Positions 1 to 5,770 of a DNA stretch of 7,117 nucleotides are shown piece by piece. Within the stretch, counting starts at the first letter, position 1, and every line of letters begins with the position of its first letter. Origin of the DNA: Planctomycetota bacterium (GTDB taxonomy: Bacteria; Planctomycetota; Planctomycetia; Pirellulales; Thermoguttaceae); contig JANXQG010000359.1 of NCBI GenBank assembly GCA_025356915.1, positions 1-7,117 on the forward strand. Reading direction: 5' to 3'. The notes under the pieces were generated by a model that had not been told where the DNA came from, did no database searches, and worked only from the letters and a program-made list of their open reading frames with translations. A program made the translations under genes and the position numbers.

Positions 1-14
1 GTGGTGCGCTCACG

Positions 15-512
15 GTGCCCGCGGGCAAGAAGCGCACGGCCCTCAAGCCCCAGCGACCCTACAGCCTCAGCGTTGACGTGGGACCCGTGAACGTCCAGGA
101 ATACGTCGAGAAGTTCCAGGAGGCCGGCCTGGCCGTCGATGAAGCTGGGACCGAGACCGTCTACGTCAACATCGACGCCACCGATGCGACGGACGCGATC
201 CTCAAGGTCATGACGGCCCTCGTGGAGGCCCACGGCCCCAGGGCCCTCGGTATCCGTGGCAGTGACTTTAAGGCTGTTGGTTCGAGCCGTACCCCCACAG
301 CCAGCACGTATGGTCAACAGCCTGACGGTACACCGTGGCGGAAGTATAACGATGACCCCACCAACGGTCCATATGAGCCCAACTCGTACAAGCAACTGCT
401 ACGCGATGCCCAGAAAATGCTAGATGGTGGTACGAGTGCCGAAGTGGTCCAGCGTTGGATTACGTTGTGGTGTACGGACAAAGGATGGGAATTGCCATCC
501 GGTGGGAAATAA
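15..512 (+). CDS. Hypothetical phage protein (5' end uncertain)
   Basis: This frame encodes 165 residues from a GTG at 15. It has no SD before the GTG and stays open to the window edge, so the real start may lie upstream. I do not recognise the family. The N-terminus is basic (residues 3-14). The middle alternates predicted strands and helices around a short ATD-ATD repeat (residues 54-59). The C-terminal third (from about residue 120) is probably helical and rich in W and K. There is no signal peptide, membrane segment or catalytic motif. Base composition changes inside the gene: the first 250 bases or so are markedly more GC-rich than the rest. It ends with the only TAA stop seen among the genes here, and the same frame then continues open for 500 bases into the next gene. 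A readthrough or fusion relationship is therefore possible. Confidence 0.75.
   Translation: MPAGKKRTALKPQRPYSLSVDVGPVNVQEYVEKFQEAGLAVDEAGTETVYVNIDATDATDAILKVMTALVEAHGPRALGIRGSDFKAVGSSRTPTASTYGQQPDGTPWRKYNDDPTNGPYEPNSYKQLLRDAQKMLDGGTSAEVVQRWITLWCTDKGWELPSGGK
269..281 (+). repeat. 13-bp direct repeat, copy 1
   Basis: TAAGGCTGTTGGT occurs here and again at 515-527. The offset is 246 bp (82 codons), so both copies are read in the same phase and both encode Lys-Ala-Val-Gly. Copy 1 lies at the point where the first gene becomes less GC-rich. A 13-bp match could arise by chance in a 7-kb window. Confidence 0.6.
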
Positions 513-647
513 GCTAAGGCTGTTGGTAAGTCCGTCAGTAAGGTCCGCATCGTCGAGTACAACCAGACATTTTCAGCCAGTACCCGTAGGGCATCCAACC
601 TGGCCGACCCTGAGGAGGATCGGCTTGTCGCGGCTGTCCAGCGTGCC
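513..647 (+). other. Start-less in-frame extension upstream of the triad protein
   Basis: From the TAA at 510-512 to the TTG at 648 the frame stays open for 45 codons but contains no ATG, GTG or TTG. It still looks coding: about two thirds of codons end in G or C. The conceptual peptide ends in a plausible amphipathic helix (codons 609-650) that runs straight into the conserved-looking core of the next protein. The only near-starts are CTG at 600 and GTC at 534; GTC would be GTG with one base changed. An SD-like GAGGAG at 612-617 has no usable start codon in frame at the right distance. Confidence 0.5.
515..527 (+). repeat. 13-bp direct repeat, copy 2
   Basis: This is the second copy of TAAGGCTGTTGGT, three bases after the TAA stop of the first gene. 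A deletion between the copies would remove 246 bp, including that stop, and would join the first frame in phase to the next one. Confidence 0.6.
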
Positions 648-1013
648 TTGGACGACGATCTGCGGAGGCCGAAGTACCGTGGGCACGAGAATCCACTGAC
701 TGGACATTGTTACGTCGCCAGCGAGGCCCTGTACTACCTACTGGGGGGCAAGGCTGCCGGCTGGACTCCGATGTTCGTCTCACATGAGGGGGAGCCACAT
801 TGGTTCCTCCGCAACGCTGACGGGCACATCCTGGATGCAACGGCCAGCCAGTTCAAGACCCCGGTTCCGTACGAGAAGGCCCGTGGCAAGGGATTCCTGA
901 CGTTGAAGCCGTCGAAGCGGGCGCAGGAGGTAATGAATCGTGTGCGGGATGCTGACCCAATCCTTGAACGTTTGCATAGTCGTATCCTCGATGTTGGTGT
1001 TCCACACCGCTAG
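648..1013 (+). CDS. Transglutaminase/papain-like cysteine-triad phage protein
   Basis: The minimal ORF is 121 residues from TTG 648, but the true protein is probably longer at the N-terminus because the frame is open back to 513. Around residues 19-22 a GHCY motif places Cys21 at the start of a predicted helix. It is followed by PHWF with His51 and by ILDAT with Asp63. Cys, then His-Trp, then an Asp in a leucine-aspartate-x-threonine strand is the order found in transglutaminase-like and papain-like folds, so a thiol hydrolase or transferase is plausible. That function is inferred from motif order only. The C-terminal third is basic and helical. TTG 648 has no suitably spaced SD. The TAG stop is at 1011-1013, 8 nt before the next gene. 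Confidence 0.7.
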   Translation: MDDDLRRPKYRGHENPLTGHCYVASEALYYLLGGKAAGWTPMFVSHEGEPHWFLRNADGHILDATASQFKTPVPYEKARGKGFLTLKPSKRAQEVMNRVRDADPILERLHSRILDVGVPHR

Positions 1014-1021
1014 TTTTAATT

Positions 1022-1408
1022 GTGGACACCACGATCAGTCTCCCCGACTGGTTTGCCTCTCAAGTTGAGGCGACGAGGCTCCACCCTTCGACGAAGGCCT
1101 ACGTTGTAGGTGTCATGACCGCGCCACCCCAGTTTGGCCGCCGTGAATCCGTGGTGGTCGCATACGCGGAAGCCCGCAGTCGCTACGATTTCACCAGCTT
1201 TCAGCGGATCGCAGATTGGGTGCTCTGGGCTGATGTGTGGTGCCCGGAGTTCATTGGGGCGAACAGGGAGATCGTGGAATCGATCGGCCGTCTCAGCTAC
1301 CACGCATGCTACCGGATCACTCGCGGGAGCTGGACGGTCTACGAGGAGCTAGCGGACCGCTTGCCCGCCATCGTCCAGGAACTACGGGTACCGTTGCGTC
1401 AGGCCTAG
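1022..1408 (+). CDS. Hypothetical phage protein, 128 aa
   Basis: GTG at 1022 is the only possible start, because the frame has a TAG at 977 and no other start codon in between. There is no SD. The upstream gene ends 8 nt before, so translation probably depends on coupling, or on a transcript beginning close to the GTG (a TAGTTT box lies at 1011-1016). I recognise no family. The protein is soluble-looking, with an aromatic-rich centre (about residues 60-80) and a helical C-terminus. No cofactor or metal motif is visible. Codon use matches its neighbours, and the gene sits between the triad protein and the adenine methylase on the same strand. It is real by length and codon use, with unknown function. 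Confidence 0.75.
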   Translation: MDTTISLPDWFASQVEATRLHPSTKAYVVGVMTAPPQFGRRESVVVAYAEARSRYDFTSFQRIADWVLWADVWCPEFIGANREIVESIGRLSYHACYRITRGSWTVYEELADRLPAIVQELRVPLRQA

Positions 1409-1444
1409 CGGGGTTGCGGGTGTCAAGTTGTAGTGTACGGTACC

Positions 1445-2179
1445 ATGGCGAAACTTTACCCGTTCCTGTCCTACTACGGAAGCAAGTGGCGCGCAGCCAA
1501 AAGGTACCCGACGCCTACGCAGTCACTCATCGTTGAGCCATTCGCTGGAGGGGCCGGCTACGCGTGTAACTACCCGGACCGAAAGGTCATCTTGTGTGAA
1601 CGCGATCCACGTCTAGCTGCCATCTGGAAGTTTTTGATCGCGTCGTCCAAGGACGACATTCTAGCGCTGCCGCTGTTGGGCCTGGATGCCAGCGCCGCCG
1701 ATCTCCCGGCTCTCCCGGAAGGTGGTAGGGAGCTTATTCGTTCCTGGCTTCAGGGTGGCAGCCGTAACGCCAAGAACACATTCTCCTCTATGGCGCGGTC
1801 CAACCTGGAGCGGAACCCCAATACACCGTCGTTCTGGGGTGCAGCTTGCCGTGATCGGATCGCTCAGCAAGTCGACCATATCAAGCATTGGGAAGTCCTA
1901 GAAGGCGATTACACGGGATGCCCTAACGTACAGGCCAGCTGGTTCATCGACCCTCCGTACGACAACGCTGCTGGCCGTGTGTATAGGTACCACGCGCTCA
2001 ACTATGCCGCACTTGGGTCGTGGTGTATGGGACGACCTGGCCAGGTCATTGTGTGCGAGAACGAAGGGGCCACATGGCTTCCATTCGAACCTGTCTACCA
2101 GACAGCGAACAACTGGAACGCCAAGAAGACCAAGCGGTCCGTAGAGGTCATGTGGTATCGGCCAGCCGACGCCGTGTAG
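1445..2179 (+). CDS. D12-class (Dam-like) DNA N6-adenine methyltransferase
   Basis: This 244-aa protein transfers a methyl group from SAM to N6 of adenine in DNA. Motif order is that of the alpha group. A YYGSK element (residues 10-14) forms the N-terminal motif X. EPFAGGAG (31-38) is SAM-binding motif I. An acidic CERDP segment follows as motif II. The catalytic DPPY is at about 169-172. The target-recognition region lies between motifs II and IV. I chose ATG 1445 over the in-frame GTG 1433 because methylases of this class begin shortly before the YYG element. Neither start has a good SD, and a TAGTGT box at 1431-1436 could serve a very short leader. No restriction enzyme gene is adjacent, so it is an orphan methylase, in phages usually used to evade host restriction or mark phage DNA. 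The target sequence cannot be read from the gene. Its last 32 bp overlap the convergent gene on the other strand. Confidence 0.93.
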   Translation: MAKLYPFLSYYGSKWRAAKRYPTPTQSLIVEPFAGGAGYACNYPDRKVILCERDPRLAAIWKFLIASSKDDILALPLLGLDASAADLPALPEGGRELIRSWLQGGSRNAKNTFSSMARSNLERNPNTPSFWGAACRDRIAQQVDHIKHWEVLEGDYTGCPNVQASWFIDPPYDNAAGRVYRYHALNYAALGSWCMGRPGQVIVCENEGATWLPFEPVYQTANNWNAKKTKRSVEVMWYRPADAV

Positions 2180-2888
2180 CGTTCGCCTTCAGGGCAGCCT
2201 CGTGGGCGTTTTTCGCCTTGGAACCAGCAAGCCAAAACGCTCGACATTTGGCCATGTTCGTCAGGTCATCAATCTGTGCGCGCTCATAGCGCGAGATGTC
2301 GAAATCCGCGCGCAACGGTACAGGGCTCCCAACGTAGAAGGTCCAGATGCCCATGGGTGCATGCTGGCTCGATTGATACGTGACGGTTTGCACGAGCGAC
2401 GTCGGCTGCGACGTAGACGACGTAACGAGATCCGTCATGTACCGACTGCGATTCCGAATTGTCTCGCGTTCCCTGCCGCGAATCTGCGTGATGGTAAGCG
2501 CACTCCCTCGTGGGAGACGTTGCAGCACACGATCGATGGTTGTACGGGATCGACCATCCATGGTGCCGCAGAAGTCCAGGAAGACCGAACGGATGGGGTG
2601 CCGGGTGCGCGGTGGGTTCTCCAATAGGACTTCGACCGACTTGTTGAAGACGCGGAAGCCCTCTCGCATGCGGGGATAGAGAGCCCTGCACGCTGTAGGG
2701 TCCACGTCGACAGCCCAGATGTTGTCGGGCTTGACATTCAGCGTCCGAAGGTCCACGACATCCCCGGCCACCCGGCTAGCCAGGAATACGTGGGGCGTAA
2801 GCGCGAAGCTTGGACCCAGAAGGTTCTGGTGTTGCCACCAAACGAAACGCCGCGCGATAGACTTGCTAGGTGTCTCACCGTAGTACAT
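2148..2888 (-). CDS. Class I methyltransferase-like protein
   Basis: This is a 246-aa protein. I chose ATG 2888 because AAGGA lies 5 nt upstream and the helicase TGA ends one base before it; an in-frame extension to 2924 would overlap the helicase. Residues 33-70 read as a strand, a turn and the acidic strand AVDVD (59-63), as in the SAM-ribose-binding part of Rossmann-fold methyltransferases. LDFCG (104-108) sits where motif IV would be. The classical GxGxG loop is not obvious, so a divergent or inactive methyltransferase, or another Rossmann enzyme, is possible. The C-terminus (about 215-246) is Lys/Arg-rich and may bind nucleic acid. It is the second gene of a leftward unit with the helicase, which suggests that both act on the same DNA or RNA. 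It converges on the adenine methylase and overlaps it by 32 bp. Confidence 0.75.
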   Translation of the reverse strand: MYYGETPSKSIARRFVWWQHQNLLGPSFALTPHVFLASRVAGDVVDLRTLNVKPDNIWAVDVDPTACRALYPRMREGFRVFNKSVEVLLENPPRTRHPIRSVFLDFCGTMDGRSRTTIDRVLQRLPRGSALTITQIRGRERETIRNRSRYMTDLVTSSTSQPTSLVQTVTYQSSQHAPMGIWTFYVGSPVPLRADFDISRYERAQIDDLTNMAKCRAFWLAGSKAKNAHEAALKANATRRRLADTT

Positions 2889-2889
2889 G

Positions 2890-4581
2890 TCAGTCCTTAC
2901 GCAGTGCGGAGTTATCCCTCGCACTACTGTTACGGGTCACCTTATCGTTCACGTACTTGTACACCAAATACCGGCCCTCCCAGTCGGGATGCTTCTCGAT
3001 CATCTCGCGGTAGCTAGCTTGGTATTCCTTGAGTTTGGCTTCTTTCTCCGGAGTCCAACGCGTTTTCGGGTTCTTGGGTTTCTCTGGCGGCCCATCGACC
3101 CTCATACCGTGGATCATGGTACCGTCGCTGTGCCCCTTGAGGAGCCGTGCGCACACGTTGGTAGCGGTGTTACCCTTCGTCGAGCAGGTATCAGCCCAAA
3201 GCCTCAACTTGCCATCCTTATCGGTACGCTGACGCTTCCCAGGGCTTTCCTTTGCGAGCTTAGCGCCCTCCGCGTGCGATACGATACGCACGACGCTAAC
3301 CCGCGAATCCGCAGTAGTAGTACGGCCCTCCTTGTCGACTTCAACGCCCCTATTCTGACGCCCCTTCGGTACTTTCGTAAGCGCACCAGCACGAAGATCG
3401 GCGTAAAACTTCGCTACCTCTCGTACTGCTTTGACGTTGCAATAAATGGGGAACTTGTCCTTGGTTCGACCGTACCCGCACGCACGTCCCACGCCTGACT
3501 GGGCAGGAGCGTCGTCTGTAGCAACCGATGGCGTCTCGACCCAAGCGAGAACGTTGCTCATGTCTGGAAGCGTCATGCCGGCGCGCATACAGCCTTTGAT
3601 CAGCACAAAGACCGTGGTCACCGGCTTGATAGCCAGTTGCGATCCGATCTCGTGAATGTTCTTGTTGTCGCCGTCGAACTCCTTGTACGTCACATCGGCT
3701 GCCCGCAAGAAGGCGACCAGACTATCGTGCTGACGACCGACCGACCGCAAGATCACGTATCCGGGAGTGTGATACCCAATGACGCGTTCCTTCAGGAACG
3801 TTGTCGCTTCACCATGTTTGTCGAAGATCTTCTCGGTCTGCCTAATTCGGCCGTTTTTCAGCATCTTTGCGATGCTGTTGTACCCCTCTCCAGGTTCCAC
3901 GTAGAGGGTGCGGAACAGCGAATCACCCTGGAGTGGCATTTCATTGGAAAGAATCGTATGGGCGAAAGGAGTAGCCGAGACGCAAACGAGGTGATTGCGC
4001 GTCGGGTTGTTGTCCCATGTGTGGATCTGCTCCGAGATCTTGATGCCGTGGTTCCGAAGGAAGGTATCGATCGGGCTACCTTTGATGTTCCCGAGATGCG
4101 CTTCGTCCAGGATGACCAGGCGGCGGTCGACAGTAGGGAGATGGACATCTTTGAGCTTCTGACTGTTGTTGAAGACCAGCAGGCCATCCACATCGTACTC
4201 ATTGTTGCCGTAGTGAGCCAGATGCGTCGAACGAATCAGAGTGTCGAGTTCTGCACCAGTGCATGTGCGACCGTCCTCGGACCTCGCCAATGTCATACGC
4301 TTCCTCGTTTGTTCGCGCAAGTCCGTGGCCGGCAGCCCACAGAGGACAATGACCTGGAAGGTAAAACCATGTTTCTGGCAGTACTTGACGAAGTTGTAGA
4401 CCAACTGCGAAATCATACTTGTCTTCCCGGACTGCGGCTCGGATCCCATAACAGGTGTGCGTGCCTCGTGCGGTACACAGGTCTCGTTCCACAGCAGCTG
4501 CTTCATGATGATGTTTGCGCCGTAAACCTGCGGCTGGTAGATGGTTTCGTTTCCGAGACTCGTTGTTTTCGACTTTCGCAT
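2890..4581 (-). CDS. DEAH-box superfamily 2 helicase, phage type
   Basis: This 563-aa protein probably uses ATP hydrolysis to unwind or translocate along nucleic acid. From ATG 4581, Walker A GSEPQSGKTS covers about residues 47-56, with Lys53 as the phosphate-binding lysine. Motif II is ILDEAH (157-162), with DEAH at 159-162. Motif III is SATP (202-205). A motif V-like segment (RAGMTLPD) is near 333-340. Motif VI is QSGVGRACGYG (361-371). The C-terminal 60 residues are highly charged and helical. The frame extends to a GTG at 4677, but that region overlaps the TATATATA promoter box and looks non-coding. No SD precedes ATG 4581. The gene is the first of a two-gene leftward unit with the methyltransferase-like gene (1-nt gap). 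A role in phage replication or recombination is likely. A restriction-like or defence pairing is possible but not shown, as no nuclease domain is visible. Confidence 0.92.
   Translation of the reverse strand: MRKSKTTSLGNETIYQPQVYGANIIMKQLLWNETCVPHEARTPVMGSEPQSGKTSMISQLVYNFVKYCQKHGFTFQVIVLCGLPATDLREQTRKRMTLARSEDGRTCTGAELDTLIRSTHLAHYGNNEYDVDGLLVFNNSQKLKDVHLPTVDRRLVILDEAHLGNIKGSPIDTFLRNHGIKISEQIHTWDNNPTRNHLVCVSATPFAHTILSNEMPLQGDSLFRTLYVEPGEGYNSIAKMLKNGRIRQTEKIFDKHGEATTFLKERVIGYHTPGYVILRSVGRQHDSLVAFLRAADVTYKEFDGDNKNIHEIGSQLAIKPVTTVFVLIKGCMRAGMTLPDMSNVLAWVETPSVATDDAPAQSGVGRACGYGRTKDKFPIYCNVKAVREVAKFYADLRAGALTKVPKGRQNRGVEVDKEGRTTTADSRVSVVRIVSHAEGAKLAKESPGKRQRTDKDGKLRLWADTCSTKGNTATNVCARLLKGHSDGTMIHGMRVDGPPEKPKNPKTRWTPEKEAKLKEYQASYREMIEKHPDWEGRYLVYKYVNDKVTRNSSARDNSALRKD
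2894..2898 (-). promoter_or_regulatory. Shine-Dalgarno of the methyltransferase-like gene
   Basis: AAGGA lies on the minus strand 5 nt before ATG 2888, inside the last codons of the helicase gene. It fixes the start of the downstream gene and indicates co-translation of the pair from one transcript. Confidence 0.75.
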
Positions 4582-4588
4582 GCCAAGA

Positions 4589-4616
4589 TGGGTACGGCTA
4601 CAGTTAAAATAGTCAA
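4589..4616 (-). promoter_or_regulatory. Candidate start-proximal promoter of the helicase gene
   Basis: TTGACT (4616-4611) is followed after 16 bp by TACCCA (4594-4589), then 7 nt and ATG 4581. The geometry matches the leaderless promoters elsewhere in the window, but the -10 lacks the final T, so support is weak. Confidence 0.35.
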
Positions 4617-4667
4617 GGGCCGGTCGTCGAATAGTACACGCGTCCGTGCAGGTGTCGCTGGCAGGTA

Positions 4668-4697
4668 TATATACCACGCCAATTCAATGTGTAACAA
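4668..4697 (-). promoter_or_regulatory. Leftward promoter upstream of the helicase unit
   Basis: TTGTTA (4697-4692) and TATATA (4673-4668, inside an 8-bp TA run) are separated by 18 bp on the minus strand. Transcription would start near 4661, giving a leader of about 80 nt before ATG 4581. The -35 overlaps the palindrome at 4688-4711, so a repressor bound there could block it. Confidence 0.55.
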
Positions 4698-4711
4698 CTT
4701 GTTTTGACACA
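4688..4711. repeat. Inverted repeat, possible operator
   Basis: An 11-bp palindrome, AACAA-C-TTGTT (4693-4703), is embedded between TGTGT (4688-4692) and ACACA (4707-4711). The inner and outer centres are offset by about 1.5 bp. It lies in the divergent region and covers the -35 of the leftward promoter. No regulator gene is adjacent. Confidence 0.45.
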
Positions 4712-4794
4712 TGTTTTTCGATCGTTGCCACAACTTCTTGGTCTACGAGAAAGTATATGTACCTCGGAAAAGCTGTCGTCGCATCTGCCTGTGG

Positions 4795-4823
4795 TTGACA
4801 TCGAGTCGACCAAGACGTAAGCT
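4795..4823 (+). promoter_or_regulatory. Rightward promoter with leaderless geometry
   Basis: A perfect TTGACA (4795-4800), a 17-bp spacer and TAAGCT (4818-4823) form a strong actinobacterial sigma-70-type promoter. Seven nucleotides separate the -10 from ATG 4831, so transcription should begin at or next to that ATG. It would express the 15-codon ORF and the phosphatase. Confidence 0.8.
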
Positions 4824-4830
4824 GTGCGCC

Positions 4831-4878
4831 ATGGCTGCCCTCGAAGCGCGATCTGACCAAATTGACCACCGAGTATAG
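4831..4878 (+). CDS. 15-codon leaderless upstream ORF
   Basis: ATG 4831 opens a 15-residue frame (MAALEARSDQIDHRV) ending at TAG 4876-4878, 4 nt before the phosphatase ATG at 4883. The ATG sits at the predicted transcription start of the promoter at 4795-4823, and no SD precedes it. The likely role is to load ribosomes that then reinitiate on the phosphatase gene, which has no SD of its own. The peptide itself shows no recognisable function. The ATG could also be accidental if translation begins directly at 4883. Confidence 0.45.
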   Translation: MAALEARSDQIDHRV

Positions 4879-4882
4879 TGGC

Positions 4883-5650
4883 ATGATGCGCACTATCGCG
4901 ATCGGCGACATCCACGGTTGCCTCCAGGAGCTACAGGACTTACTGGTCCTGTTCGACTACCGTCCCGACCAGGATCGCCTGGTGTTCGTCGGTGATCTCG
5001 TGGATCGAGGCCCCGACAGCGCCGGGGTGGTACATCTGGTGCGTCAGCTTGAACAGCAGGGGTCGGTTGTGACCGTCAAGGGAAACCACGACGATAGCGC
5101 GGCCCGATGGCTGTTGCGGTCCCGCAGGTCTACGGCTGCCGGCGTTAGGCCGCCCCCGGCTGGCCGCTTGGCCGAATGGGCTGGATTGACACCTGAGGAC
5201 GTCGATTGGCTGGCCGCGTTGCCCGTAGTGGCTGAGGTTGCTCCTGGTTGGCTGGCCGTCCACGCGGGTTTCGAGGACCGTCCGATGGGCAGCCAGAAGG
5301 AAGAAAGGTGCATGCGGACTCGTTGGGTCGATGCCTCGACTGGGCGTATGACCCAAATTGGACCCCATGATGATCTGGATGTCCCGCCGCCCAATTCCGT
5401 ATGGTGGGCCGAACGGTGGGCTGGGCCCGACAACGTCGTGTATGGTCACTCGGTGCCAAGCCTGCAGGACCCCAGGTTGGATCGAAACGAGGAGGGCCAT
5501 GAATGTTGGGGGATCGACACCGGAGCGTGCTTCGGTGGGCGACTGACCGCACTTTGTCTGGAGACCCGCCAGACGTGGCAAGTGCAGGCCCCGCGTGCAT
5601 ACCGAGAGTACCGCAAGTACAACGCACGGGAACCTACGAGCTACTCGTAG
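4883..5650 (+). CDS. PPP-family metallophosphoesterase / serine-threonine phosphatase
   Basis: This 255-aa protein is a two-metal phosphatase of the lambda-phosphatase, PrpE and ApaH type. GDIHG (residues 8-12), GDLVDRG (37-43) and GNHD (67-70) provide the metal ligands and catalytic His/Asp. A VHAG motif in the middle and a VYGHS motif in the C-terminal half supply further metal-binding histidines. Substrates could be phosphoproteins or dinucleoside polyphosphates; the sequence does not decide. ATG 4883 is followed at once by ATG 4886, and an in-frame TTG at 4862 is less likely because GDIHG normally lies close to the N-terminus. No SD is present. Translation may be coupled to the 15-codon ORF, or a TATAGT box at 4874-4879 may start a second, nearly leaderless transcript. 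The stop codon lies inside the downstream hairpin. Confidence 0.93.
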   Translation: MMRTIAIGDIHGCLQELQDLLVLFDYRPDQDRLVFVGDLVDRGPDSAGVVHLVRQLEQQGSVVTVKGNHDDSAARWLLRSRRSTAAGVRPPPAGRLAEWAGLTPEDVDWLAALPVVAEVAPGWLAVHAGFEDRPMGSQKEERCMRTRWVDASTGRMTQIGPHDDLDVPPPNSVWWAERWAGPDNVVYGHSVPSLQDPRLDRNEEGHECWGIDTGACFGGRLTALCLETRQTWQVQAPRAYREYRKYNAREPTSYS

Positions 5651-5651
5651 G
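5633..5651. terminator. Hairpin between convergent units
   Basis: CCTACGAG, loop CTA, CTCGTAGG: a perfect 8-bp stem that contains the phosphatase TAG (5648-5650) and lies 15 bp from the tRNA 3' end. There is no clear U-run on either strand, only GGCTTCGTATCCTT rightward. It may be a U-less bidirectional terminator of the kind proposed for actinobacteria, or an RNA-stabilising stem. Confidence 0.6.
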
Positions 5652-5666
5652 GGCTTCGTATCCTTG

Positions 5667-5738
5667 TGGGCCCGGCCGGGATCGAACCGGCGACATCCTG
5701 CGTGTAAAGCAGGCGCTCTGCCGCTGAGCTACAGGCCC
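5667..5738 (-). tRNA. tRNA-Val (anticodon UAC)
   Basis: The minus strand folds into a complete 72-nt cloverleaf. The acceptor stem GGGCCTG/CGGGCCC has one G-U pair. The D arm is GCTC/GAGC, the anticodon stem CCTGC/GCAGG, and the anticodon loop TTTACAC gives UAC at 5706-5704. The variable loop has 5 nt, and the T arm GCCGG/CCGGC carries loop TTCGATC. The discriminator is A (5667). CCA is not encoded, so the host CCA-adding enzyme would be needed. It lies 32 nt downstream of the 75-aa gene on the same strand and is probably cut from that transcript. It would read GUA and GUG valine codons; GUA is normally rare in GC-rich hosts. Confidence 0.97.
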
Positions 5739-5770
5739 GTCGTTTCTATGTAACTCACTGCTGGTATTTG

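Noticed and set aside
1418..1427. GGTGTCAAG resembling the 13-bp stoperator of L5-like mycobacteriophages
   Set aside because: It matches only partly, and a shorter resemblance at 6183 is explained by the -35 box. No array of copies exists.
2207..2222. GGCG-TTTTT-CGCC as a terminator for the convergent methylase genes
   Set aside because: The stem is only 4 bp and lies inside the methyltransferase-like coding region.
4582..4677. N-terminal extension of the helicase to GTG 4677
   Set aside because: The added 32 residues overlap the TATATATA promoter box, look non-coding and have no SD.
3637..4707. Long 356-aa plus-strand frame opposite the helicase
   Set aside because: It is the antisense shadow of a gene with all SF2 helicase motifs, and its translation has no recognisable domain.
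4704..4732. TTGACA at 4704-4709 on the plus strand as a promoter
   Set aside because: No -10-like hexamer lies 16-18 bp downstream (GCCACA), unlike the TTGACA at 4795.
5503..5727. 74-aa plus-strand frame over the phosphatase end and the tRNA
   Set aside because: Its C-terminus (GPGRDRTGDI) is the familiar false translation of the strand opposite a tRNA.
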